Of a DNA stretch of 64,000 nucleotides, positions 1 to 7,679 are shown one piece after another; the stretch's first letter is position 1, and the number at the start of each line of letters is the position of its first letter. A program made the translations under genes and the position numbers. The DNA is taken from the NCBI RefSeq assembly GCF_029017505.1, contig NZ_JAQGEI010000020.1, positions 32,440 to 96,439 on the forward strand, given 5' to 3'. The notes under the pieces are model-generated. The model made no database searches. It saw nothing but the letters and a program-made list of their open reading frames with translations, and had not been told where the DNA came from. The DNA is from Sedimenticola hydrogenitrophicus. GTDB lineage: Bacteria; Pseudomonadota; Gammaproteobacteria; Chromatiales; Chromatiaceae.

Positions 1-371
1 TACAGGGCGTTACCACCACGGGTCAGCAGTTCACTGAGCTGGTGGCCGTCAATACGGACAATCTCGGCCTTGGTCCTGGCCTGAACGGAAAATCTGCGCG
101 GCAGATGGTGGGCAATGGGGTAGCGGGCCATGTTGCTGTCGGCGGCAACGGTATCCACCTCCTTGCCATCCTCCAGCAGGGCGACCTTGCCCGAGAGCAG
201 ATAGATTCGCTCGGGATTGGTATCGCCTTCATGGAACAGGTAATCGCCCTTGGCAATCTTCTCAAACCCGACCGCCTCCATCAGCTCGGCCAGGGTCGCT
301 TCCGTGAGTGTATTCAGCGGAACCAGTTTCCGCAAAATGTTCAACCCGTTCTGTTTTGGCACTACCGCCAT
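1..371 (-). CDS. Cyclic nucleotide-binding domain protein (C-terminus outside window)
   Basis: Reading the minus strand from ATG at 371 gives an open frame of at least 123 codons that runs off the left edge. The translation has the cNMP-binding beta-roll pattern: KGDYLFHEGDTNPERIYLL followed by SGKVALLEDGKEV, then a later segment FSVQARTKAEIVRID. This is the layout of the N-terminal effector domain of CRP/FNR-type regulators and of stand-alone cNMP-domain proteins. The start is supported by a GGGGGA ribosome site seven bases upstream. Whether an HTH or another domain follows cannot be seen, so DNA binding is not claimed. It is divergent from the gamma-glutamyltransferase gene. The domain call is firm; the ligand is unknown. 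Confidence 0.75.
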   Translation of the reverse strand, partial: MAVVPKQNGLNILRKLVPLNTLTEATLAELMEAVGFEKIAKGDYLFHEGDTNPERIYLLSGKVALLEDGKEVDTVAADSNMARYPIAHHLPRRFSVQARTKAEIVRIDGHQLSELLTRGGNAL

Positions 372-860
372 AGACAATCCCCCATGCGCCCGCCCCGATG
401 ACGTTCACAATCGATGTGCACTCTCCACGCCGGACTCCTTGAACCGGGTCCTGCCGTGCCGCTCCCGCGCCACCGCCGTTGCTAACGCCTGCAGTCCGGT
501 CGGGAAGCCTACGCAAAGCATAGATCAAACCACCCTGGCTTCGGGCCGCCCTCATCCACCACCGGGCGATGCCATACTGTTGTCAGAGTGGAAGAAAATC
601 TGTTTTCATACCGGCCAGGTCCAGCACCGGCGCGGTCCGGGTCCCGGCGGATCCGCGACCCGGCAGCGAAACACCGGGGTTTCGGCTCGCGGGTTGTTAT
701 TGATATCAGCATCGCCAACATTTATCGGTCACACCACCGGATACCGCCTTGCCTGCCGCCGTTTCAGGATAGAAACTAGCCAATGGAAACATGGAGTTTA
801 TCGGCTTCATTAGACTAATACTTGAACTGATGCCACAGATTCAACCCGAGCACAACATAA
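372..860. other. Intergenic gap between two divergent genes
   Basis: About 490 bases without a convincing gene. Open frames here have no recognisable domain and atypical composition. A small dyad (CCGGGTC / GACCCGG) lies near 640-662. No clear sigma-70 promoter, tRNA or riboswitch was seen, although the promoters of both flanking genes must lie here. Confidence 0.5.
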
Positions 861-2417
861 ATGAAGAGATCAGCAGGAATCGTGGCGGCCGGCCATCCGG
901 TCACCGCCAGTGCCGCGACGGAGATTCTGCGCGCCGGCGGCAACGCCTTTGATGCCGCGCTGGCGGCGCTGTTTGCCGCCTGCGTCGCCGAGCCGGTGCT
1001 GGCCTCCCTCGGTGGTGGCGGCTTCCTGACTGCCCAGTGCGCCGACACGCAACCGTTGCTGTATGACTTTTTCGCCCAGACACCCCACGCCCGACCGGTC
1101 GATTCCGAACTCAACTTTTATCCCATCCTGGCCGATTTCGGCACCGCCCAGCAGGAGTTCCATATCGGCATGGGATCGATCGCCACCCCAGGGGCGATCA
1201 AGGGGGCCTTCGCCATCCACCGCGACCTCGGCAGCATGCCGTTGCGGGAGATCATCCAGCCGGCCTGTGAAGCCGCCCGCGACGGCGTGCGGGTGAACAG
1301 CTTTCAGCACTACATCGCCGAGATTGTCTCCCCCATCATCCAGTCAAGCCCGGAGGCGTTGCAGTTGCATGCCAGCGCGCGGCGACCGAGAGTGATCGCC
1401 GGGCGGGATGAGACGGTGTGCAATCCCGCCATGGCGGATGGCCTCGAGATCCTGGCCCTGGAAGGGGAGGCGCTGTTTTACCGCGGCGAGATGGGGCGCC
1501 AACTGACCAGCGACTGTCATAGCCATGGCGGCTGTCTCACCCCGACCGACCTGGCGTCCTATCGGGTGGTACGCCGATCACCACTGACCCTGGACTATCG
1601 CGGCACCCGGCTGTTCACCAACCCGCCGCCCTCCATCGGCGGCATCCTGATCGCCTTCACCCTGGCACTGCTGGAGCAGGAGCAGCTGGGGCAGTACCGG
1701 GTCAACAGCGCCGCTCACCTCGGTCGCATCAGCCACGCCATGAAGCTGACCCAGCAACTGCGCAGCGACCAGGGGATCGGCTCGGATGGCACGGCGTCCT
1801 GGCTCGACATCCTCTCCAGCGAACTGCTCGGTCGCTACCGGGAGGTGATGCGCAATCACAGGGGTTTTTCCCGCGGCACCACCCAGATCAGTATCGCCGA
1901 CGGGGCAGGCAATCTGGCCAGCATGACCCTGTCCAACGGTGAGGGGTCGGGCTACGTGCTGCCCGGATGCGCCATCATGCTGAACAACATGCTCGGCGAA
2001 GAGGATATCAATCCGCACGGCTTCAATCGCTGGCCATACAATCGGCGCATCGCTTCCATGATGTCCCCTTCGCTGGTCAAGACGGCCGCCGGCGATACCA
2101 TTGCGCTCGGCTCGGGCGGCTCCAACAGGATACGCAGCGCCATTCTCCAGGTGCTGATCAATCTGATCGACTTCGGCATGGAGATCGAACCGGCGGTTGA
2201 ACAGCCGCGTGTGCATTTCGAGTCCGACCTGCTGAATATCGAAAATGGACCCTCCGCCGCCACCCTCCGGGCACTGGGAAAGGCGTTTGCCGACATCCGC
2301 TGCTGGCCGGAAAAAAACCTGTTCTTTGGTGGCGCCCACTCGGTGATGCGCAAACACAATGGCCAACTCTCCGGCTGCGGCGACAGTCGCCGGGGCGGCG
2401 TCTGCTATCGCTTGTGA
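861..2417 (+). CDS. ggt: Gamma-glutamyltransferase (Ggt family)
   Basis: 518 aa, N-terminal nucleophile hydrolase family. The N-terminus has the typical VAAGHPVTASAATEILRAGG and GGGGF segments. The autoprocessing site is visible as RGTTQISIADGAGN near residue 340, where the second Thr of GTT is the expected nucleophile that starts the small subunit. The LSNGEGSG and LNNML segments follow, and a GSGGSNRIRSAILQV segment matches the GGS(R) region of the family. The family cleaves gamma-glutamyl amide bonds (glutathione) by hydrolysis or transpeptidation. No signal peptide is obvious from this start, so the protein may be cytoplasmic, as in several sulfur bacteria, or the start may be further upstream. 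Only a weak ribosome site precedes the ATG. It stands alone between divergent and unrelated genes. Confidence 0.85.
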   Translation: MKRSAGIVAAGHPVTASAATEILRAGGNAFDAALAALFAACVAEPVLASLGGGGFLTAQCADTQPLLYDFFAQTPHARPVDSELNFYPILADFGTAQQEFHIGMGSIATPGAIKGAFAIHRDLGSMPLREIIQPACEAARDGVRVNSFQHYIAEIVSPIIQSSPEALQLHASARRPRVIAGRDETVCNPAMADGLEILALEGEALFYRGEMGRQLTSDCHSHGGCLTPTDLASYRVVRRSPLTLDYRGTRLFTNPPPSIGGILIAFTLALLEQEQLGQYRVNSAAHLGRISHAMKLTQQLRSDQGIGSDGTASWLDILSSELLGRYREVMRNHRGFSRGTTQISIADGAGNLASMTLSNGEGSGYVLPGCAIMLNNMLGEEDINPHGFNRWPYNRRIASMMSPSLVKTAAGDTIALGSGGSNRIRSAILQVLINLIDFGMEIEPAVEQPRVHFESDLLNIENGPSAATLRALGKAFADIRCWPEKNLFFGGAHSVMRKHNGQLSGCGDSRRGGVCYRL

Positions 2418-2547
2418 TCCCGTGCTTCAACCCCGGAAGGGTCGAAGCGCGGTGTGCCCGTCATGCCTGATCCATACAGTGACGCCGCGGAAAATCCGGG
2501 GAAACGTGAAAAAGGCCGGTTTTTACTGCATTTCCGCTTGGAAGTAC

Positions 2548-2575
2548 TTGGAAAAACACAAATCTATGCTATGTT
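2548..2575 (+). promoter_or_regulatory. Candidate sigma-70 promoter of the HU-like gene
   Basis: TTGGAA (2548-2553) and TATGTT (2570-2575) are separated by 16 bases, about 37 bases upstream of the start codon at 2613. This is a pattern match only. Confidence 0.35.
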
Positions 2576-2612
2576 TAGCGCGCACTCATCAGGTCTAACC
2601 CAGGAGTCTTCC

Positions 2613-3092
2613 ATGGCCGTCAAGAAAAAAGCTGCAAAAAAATCCGCCGCTAAAAAAGCACCCGTAGCAAAGAAGAAGGTTGTCGCCAAGAAAGCCGTAG
2701 CTAAAAAGGCGCCGACCAAGAAAGCCGCTGCGAAAAAGGCACCCGTCAAGCAAGCCTCAGCTCCAGCAAAACCCAAGGCCATCGCCGCCAAACAGACCAA
2801 GACCCAGATCCTTCAGGCCATTGCCGAAGAGACCGGTCTCAGCCGCAAGCAGGTTGGCGACGTGTTCAACTCACTGGGGGGCCTGGTCAAGGGACACATG
2901 ATCCGTCGCGGATCCGGTGAATTCGCCATCCCTGAAACCGGGGTCAAGGTCCGCCGGGTGGTCAAGCCGGCACGCAAGGCGCGCATGGGCCGCAATCCGG
3001 CCACCGGCGAACCGATCAAGATCGCCGCCAAGCGGGCAACCACCGTAGTCAAGGTCACCGCACTGAAGGCGTTGAAAGACACTGTCGCCTGA
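2613..3092 (+). CDS. HU-like DNA-binding protein with N-terminal Lys/Ala tail
   Basis: 159 aa. The start at 2613 is set by AGGAG at 2602-2606. Residues 1 to about 60 are a low-complexity tail of Lys, Ala, Pro and Val built from KKA/AKK repeats, resembling eukaryotic histone H1 tails. Residues from about 64 onward (TKTQILQAIAEETGLSRKQV) form an HU/IHF-type domain, including the basic arm region RKARMGRNPATGEPIKI. Proteins of this architecture are nucleoid-associated and bind DNA without strong sequence specificity; the tail probably adds non-specific DNA contacts. A promoter-like pair precedes it and a GC-rich hairpin follows, so it is probably monocistronic. The domain call is strong; the physiological role is inferred. 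Confidence 0.88.
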   Translation: MAVKKKAAKKSAAKKAPVAKKKVVAKKAVAKKAPTKKAAAKKAPVKQASAPAKPKAIAAKQTKTQILQAIAEETGLSRKQVGDVFNSLGGLVKGHMIRRGSGEFAIPETGVKVRRVVKPARKARMGRNPATGEPIKIAAKRATTVVKVTALKALKDTVA

Positions 3093-3101
3093 TAGATAAA
3101 A

Positions 3102-3130
3102 CGGGCGGCCTGTCCAACAGTCGCCGCCCG
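3102..3130 (+). terminator. Terminator-like hairpin after the HU-like gene
   Basis: Perfect 8-bp stem CGGGCGGC (3102-3109) / GCCGCCCG (3123-3130) with a 13-base loop, ten bases past the stop codon, followed by a weak T-rich run. Confidence 0.6.
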
Positions 3131-3172
3131 CTTCATTTCCGTCCGCCCGCGCCGGTCACAGTTTTCCCGGTC

Positions 3173-3330
3173 GTAACTACTCACCCGGTCTGCAAGTGAT
3201 TGGCCTGGTTTGTTGGCCGATCTTGATCCAGCCATCGTGTGAGGCCGCTCCTGGGCATCCCTGCCCCCGCGGCATTAGTGAATCCCTCACGTCGCCGGCA
3301 AGGCAGGACAATCACCCCGTGAGTAGTTAC
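3173..3330. repeat. 158-bp inverted-repeat element
   Basis: Bounded by a perfect 12-bp inverted repeat, GTAACTACTCAC at 3173-3184 and GTGAGTAGTTAC at 3319-3330. The interior holds a CGCGGCATTAGT segment related to CGCGGCATAAGT at about 3989 and CGCGGTATAAGT at about 17098, so it shares parts with other repeats in the window. No coding capacity. It looks MITE-like. Confidence 0.6.
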
Positions 3331-3335
3331 CCCGG

Positions 3336-3857
3336 TCATAACTTTCTCAGCATCAGCTGATCGCCCCGCTGTGTCCACTCCAGCTGCTTCAGAAAACTCA
3401 TGCCCAGCAGCACCTCGCTACCCGTCATGGTTGGCAACACGCTGGCGCTCACATCGGTCAGGGTGATCTCCCCCAGCCCCACTTCGGACAACCGCGTCTG
3501 CCAGGAGATGACCGTACCGTTGGCGGTCTGACTCAGCGACTGCCGTCCCCTGGGCAGATCCAGGCGCCGCGCCAGTTCATCGGAAATGGCCACATCGGTG
3601 GCGCCGGTATCCAGCAGGAACAGCACCGGATGACCATTGATACGGCCGCTCGCTACATAGTGGCCCGCGCGGTTGCGTTTCAGTACCACCTGTGCCCCGC
3701 GATCATCCCGCAGCGTGAGCGGTGCCTGGTTGGGGTTGCGCTGCTTCTCCAGGATTCCGTTGAACAGGAACGCCATCAGCCCCAGCAACAGTACCCAGGA
3801 GAGGATCATCATCCACCTGCCGATACCCCCGACACCGCCGCCCTGCCCGTTGTTCAT
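3336..3857 (-). CDS. Membrane-anchored retropepsin-like aspartic protease (clan AA, TIGR02281-like)
   Basis: 173 aa. The N-terminus is Gly-rich, then one membrane segment (WMMILSWVLLLGLMAFLF, about residues 15-33), then a single-domain aspartic-protease fold. The catalytic motif FLLDTGATDVAIS is near residues 79-91 and the flap/second conserved segment VLLGMSFLKQL is near the C-terminus. Single-domain retropepsin-like proteins act as dimers; bacterial members with this layout are anchored with the protease domain probably in the periplasm. Substrate unknown. It is convergent with the HU-like gene, with a repeat element between them, and appears monocistronic. Confidence 0.8.
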   Translation of the reverse strand: MNNGQGGGVGGIGRWMMILSWVLLLGLMAFLFNGILEKQRNPNQAPLTLRDDRGAQVVLKRNRAGHYVASGRINGHPVLFLLDTGATDVAISDELARRLDLPRGRQSLSQTANGTVISWQTRLSEVGLGEITLTDVSASVLPTMTGSEVLLGMSFLKQLEWTQRGDQLMLRKL

Positions 3858-3890
3858 CGCATCCCCAACAAAATCCGCTTCAGTATCATC

Positions 3891-4109
3891 TTAGGGCCCG
3901 CGCAAGAATAATTCCGTAGTACCGAGGGCGCTCCTGGGCCACGCTGGCAAGGCACGCTTTGCAGGCAATGGCCGCTCCCGGCCATCCATGGCCTCCGCGG
4001 CATAAGTCCATCCATGGACAAACCCGCTCCCTTGGCAAAAAGCGTAACACCGCCAGCGGCGGCCCAGGGGCGACCGAATACAGGAACTTATTCTTTCGCG
4101 GGTCCTTAA
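3891..4109. repeat. MITE-like element, family A (about 219 bp)
   Basis: Ends are imperfect inverted copies of a roughly 33-base sequence: the left end begins TTAGGGCCCGCGCAAGAATA and the right end, read on the minus strand, begins TTAAGGACCCGCGAAAGAAT. It fills the gap between the protease and PilZ-like genes. Close single copies of the same end occur at 22601-22640 and 54785-54820, showing that it is dispersed. The interior contains CGCGGCATAAGTCCATCC, shared with other repeats. Confidence 0.65.
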
Positions 4110-4178
4110 CAGCAGACATTGACTGCACAAGGGGAGTTCAACCCGGGACAGGACCACCCGCCACTCGCCGGACACAAT

Positions 4179-5987
4179 TCAGATACTGTTCCAGAGCTGC
4201 TCGAAATCCGCCACATCCGACCTGTTTTCATCCGCGTCAACCGGATCGGGCCGCTCCGGGTCATGATAATAAAACTGGATGAACGAGGCGGTTGCCTCAA
4301 TCTCCCGGCTGAGCTGGATCTCGCGCCTCCCTCCCGGTGAGATGAACCAGGTGCGCTCCCCCGGCTCGGAGTAGAACGGCAGGGTGATGACCGTCTGATC
4401 CTCCTGTGGACGCTGCAGCAACAGGCCAGGGCCGTAACTCTCCTGCCCACGCTGTCCCCACTGACGGAAAAAGATCACCGGCTCCACGTCTCCCGGTATC
4501 AGCTCCACACCGAAGTCTATCACTGCCGGACGCTCGACCCGCATCCAGCGAATGACACCCGGACGCAGATACTCCTCCCCGGCTTCGTCCCAATGGATCA
4601 CCGCCACCAGCTCGCCCACGCTGATCGTCTCCTCCCCTGCCGCGCTCCAGCCCAAATGGTAACCACCGCCGCTTTCGTTATACACCGGACAGAGCCGCGA
4701 GACCGGATAGGCAGGTGGCGGCGGGTGCGCCCCAGCCGGCCGGGGCACGGGCGCATTGTTACCGGCTTCCCGGCGCGTCTTCGAACCGAAAGTATCCGCT
4801 ATTACATGTTCATCCGCCTCCAGGTCGGAGCGGGGCATGCCGTGGGCGGGTTTCACGACCTCCCCCTGGGCAGGTCCCGAATTGAAGGCCCCGGGCTTGG
4901 CGGTGGTATCGGGCACCGGCTCGCCCTCCAGCTCCTGATAGATCGCCTTCAGCCCGCGAACCAGGCCCACCTCGCCCTGGGTCTCGTCCCGCTCGGCGAC
5001 CCGGTTGGATCCGATCCCCCAGGTCAGCATCAGCCGCGCCAGCAGGTCGGGAGAGATCTTGTCCGGGACATCCTGGGGTCGCATGGCACCGTGCAGGGCG
5101 CCCATCGCCTCCAGCTCGGCGGCCAACGTGACCGCGAGATCGCTGGTATCGAGTACCCAGCCGCGCTGCACCTGGTGATCACGTTCGGTTCCTTTGTAAC
5201 GCGGCGCCTCATCGAGACCGATATCCACGATGAATGGGCCTTCATCACCATTGGAATTACCCAGGTCCACCAGTCGCGCCTCCGGCGCCCAGCGTCGCAA
5301 CGCCAGATAGACCCGTACCACCTCCCCCTGCATCAGCCGATAGGGCCCCGCCATGGAGAGCAGCAGAATCTGCTTGTAGAGATCGTTCACCGTGGCGTGC
5401 GGGAGCAGGCGCCGGTCCGGATTATCCACCGGGCGGTCGGCCAGTTTCTGGTCGAATGCATAGCGATGGATGCCATGAATCTCCTGCCAGATATAGGGGG
5501 GCGCCAGCCGATAGAGCTGATAGGCGTGCAGCAGACCCCGGCCCAGAAAATAGAGCACCCGGTGCAGTGCCATGGCCCTGCTGGACTTGTGCAACAGCTG
5601 CCCGGTGAAATTCTCCAGATGGTACTGGTCAAGCACCACCTTGTAACCCTGGGTGGCCAGGATGCAGAGACTGCCGTGCATGTCGGACATCAGACCCGCT
5701 CGCGGGTTGAGCGGCGGTAACTGACGGGAAAAACCGCTTTCCAGCGCTTCCAGGACCACCATCAGCGGTTTCAGGAGCGCTTCCAGATTACTCACCCGAG
5801 CGGCCACCGGCATCACCGATGCGTTCATCTGTTGCAGCAGGTGGTGCAGATCCTGCGCTACCTGACCAATGTTGCCGATCGGCAACTGCTCCATCCGTTC
5901 GGTGAAACACTTGGGTTCGAAGTTATCGTCACCGTTGGCCAACGGTGCGCGCCTGGGCAGGAGGTAGGGATTATTGCTCTCGGCCAC
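4179..5987 (-). CDS. Large protein with C-terminal PilZ-like domain
   Basis: 602 aa from GTG at 5987, chosen because AAGGAG lies seven bases upstream; the open frame extends further upstream but has no ribosome site there. The N-terminal two thirds are helical and Leu-rich, with no recognised enzyme motif. The C-terminal part has PVYNESGGGYHLGW, then GELVAVIHWDEAG, GVIRWMRVERP and DFGVELI. This matches the beta-barrel pattern of the degenerate PilZ domain found in large gammaproteobacterial proteins annotated as cyclic-di-GMP-binding or 'molecular chaperone'. The canonical RxxxR binding motif is not evident, so binding of c-di-GMP is uncertain. No signal peptide; probably cytoplasmic. It is divergent from qmoA. 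Confidence 0.65.
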   Translation of the reverse strand: MAESNNPYLLPRRAPLANGDDNFEPKCFTERMEQLPIGNIGQVAQDLHHLLQQMNASVMPVAARVSNLEALLKPLMVVLEALESGFSRQLPPLNPRAGLMSDMHGSLCILATQGYKVVLDQYHLENFTGQLLHKSSRAMALHRVLYFLGRGLLHAYQLYRLAPPYIWQEIHGIHRYAFDQKLADRPVDNPDRRLLPHATVNDLYKQILLLSMAGPYRLMQGEVVRVYLALRRWAPEARLVDLGNSNGDEGPFIVDIGLDEAPRYKGTERDHQVQRGWVLDTSDLAVTLAAELEAMGALHGAMRPQDVPDKISPDLLARLMLTWGIGSNRVAERDETQGEVGLVRGLKAIYQELEGEPVPDTTAKPGAFNSGPAQGEVVKPAHGMPRSDLEADEHVIADTFGSKTRREAGNNAPVPRPAGAHPPPPAYPVSRLCPVYNESGGGYHLGWSAAGEETISVGELVAVIHWDEAGEEYLRPGVIRWMRVERPAVIDFGVELIPGDVEPVIFFRQWGQRGQESYGPGLLLQRPQEDQTVITLPFYSEPGERTWFISPGGRREIQLSREIEATASFIQFYYHDPERPDPVDADENRSDVADFEQLWNSI

Positions 5988-6388
5988 GGCAGCTCTCCTT
6001 TTTAATCTTCTTGGTGTATTGCTCTGTTGGCGAGTGTCGCGAAAGCTCCGCGCGGGCCCGACAATCACCCGGCGTGCCGTCCGGTTACCAGGCACTCTGC
6101 CCGCTCCGGATCTGTCAGCTTTCCACCCTCCCAAAAGTATAGCCCGCGTAATCCCATCAACCTCATTTATATCCTAGCGGTACCTTCATACAACGTCCCT
6201 ATGGACTCATCGGAAATTTCGATTGCCGTAACACCGGTTTAATCTGGCGGGATCGAACCAAGAAGAGTATCTTACCAAATTCTAAATTATGGGTTTTTAC
6301 GTACCCTGAATGGTGACCGCAATTCCCATCGGGATCCCTTGTCAGCCCAGCTAATCGATTGAACCCTTTCCGCGACGGAGGAACATCC
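5988..6388. other. Divergent regulatory gap before qmoA
   Basis: About 400 bases between the PilZ-like gene and qmoA. The right half is AT-richer than its surroundings (for example 6265-6300), as expected for a promoter region, but no convincing -35/-10 pair or operator could be fixed by eye. No gene or family repeat was recognised. Confidence 0.4.
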
Positions 6389-7675
6389 ATGACGGAAGTA
6401 ATTGCAACCAACCAGACCATCCTGGTGGTCGGTGGCGGTATCAGCGGCCTCACCGCCGCCCTGGAAGCCGCCGAAACAGGAAAGCAGGTCGTCCTGGTTG
6501 AAAAACGTCCCTATGTTGGTGGTCGTGTCACCCAGCTCTACAAATATTTTCCCAAGCTCTGCTTCCCCGCCTGTGGACTGGAAATCAATCAGCGCCGGGC
6601 CAAGATGAACCCCAACCTGACCATCCTGACCATGGCCGAGGTAACCGACATCCAGGGCGACGTGGGCAACTACACCGCCAGCGTGAAGATCAGTCCCCGC
6701 TACGTGAACGACAACTGCACCGGTTGCGGCGACTGCGCCAGGGCGGTCAGTGCCGAGTTTGACGATGAGTTCAACTATGGCCTGGGCAAGCGCAAGGGCG
6801 CCTACCTGCCGCACCGCATGGCCCATCCGCAACGCTACGTGATCGACCCGGCCATCCTCGGCACCGAGGAGGCGGCGAAGGCCAAGGCGGCCTGCAAGGT
6901 GAATGCCGTCGATCTGGAGATGCAGGAAGAGACAGTCTCCTTCAAGGCCGGCGCCGTGGTCTGGGCCACCGGGTGGCAGCCGTACGATGCCAACAAGATC
7001 CAGCCCTACGGCTACGATCGCTTCCAGAATGTCGTCACCAATGTTGAATTCGAGCGCATGGCCGATCCCAACGGCCCGACCGGCGGCAAGATCCTGCGCC
7101 CCTCCGATGGCGAGGTGGCCAAGAACATCGCCTTCATCCAGTGCGCCGGTTCACGTGACAAGAATCATCTGCTGCACTGCTCGCGCATTTGCTGCATGGC
7201 CACCCTGAAGCAGACCCATTATGTGCAGGAGGCGTTGGGCGACGAGGGTAAGTCCACCATCTATTACATCGATATTCGCGCCATCGACCGGTTCGAGGAT
7301 TTCTACCAGGCGGTGCGGGAGAATCCAAACGTCTCCTTCATCAAGTCCAAGGTCGCCTCGATCACCCAGAACAGGGAAAACAGCAACCCGGTGCTCAACG
7401 GGGTGGATACCGAGGGTTATCACCGCTATGCCAACGAGCACGACCTGGTGGTGCTGGCGGTGGGCATGCAGCCCAGCGTCGACAAGGCCAGCTTCCCGGT
7501 GGATATCGTGATCAATGAAGAGGGCTTCATCGAGCCAGCGACAGAAAACGGCGGCATCTTCGCAGCCGGTTGCTCTTCCGATGCGCTGGACGTGAATCGC
7601 GCGGTCCAGCAGGCCACAGGCGCCGCACTGCGCGCCATTCAGGTAGTAAACCGCGTCGCCGGAACGGAGGGTTAA
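6389..7675 (+). CDS. qmoA: QmoA/HdrA-like FAD protein of the APS reductase electron-transfer complex
   Basis: 428 aa. ATG at 6389 follows GGAGGA by six bases; an upstream in-frame ATG lacks a site. The N-terminal FAD-binding motif TILVVGGGISGLTAALEA is at residues 11-28, followed by LPACGLEINQRR-like and CTGCGDCARAV segments that are characteristic of HdrA/QmoA. The C-terminal GIFAAGCSSDALDVNRAVQQ is the second FAD contact. QmoA is one of two related flavoprotein subunits of the quinone-interacting membrane-bound oxidoreductase, which exchanges electrons with AprBA. First gene of qmoA-qmoB-hdrC-hdrB, with a four-base gap to qmoB. In a sulfur oxidiser the expected electron flow is from AprBA toward the quinone pool. 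Confidence 0.92.
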   Translation: MTEVIATNQTILVVGGGISGLTAALEAAETGKQVVLVEKRPYVGGRVTQLYKYFPKLCFPACGLEINQRRAKMNPNLTILTMAEVTDIQGDVGNYTASVKISPRYVNDNCTGCGDCARAVSAEFDDEFNYGLGKRKGAYLPHRMAHPQRYVIDPAILGTEEAAKAKAACKVNAVDLEMQEETVSFKAGAVVWATGWQPYDANKIQPYGYDRFQNVVTNVEFERMADPNGPTGGKILRPSDGEVAKNIAFIQCAGSRDKNHLLHCSRICCMATLKQTHYVQEALGDEGKSTIYYIDIRAIDRFEDFYQAVRENPNVSFIKSKVASITQNRENSNPVLNGVDTEGYHRYANEHDLVVLAVGMQPSVDKASFPVDIVINEEGFIEPATENGGIFAAGCSSDALDVNRAVQQATGAALRAIQVVNRVAGTEG

Positions 7676-7679
7676 CAAC

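Noticed and set aside
250..813. 187-codon plus-strand open frame before ggt
   Set aside because: Starts inside the antisense of the cNMP gene; no ribosome site, no domain, odd composition.
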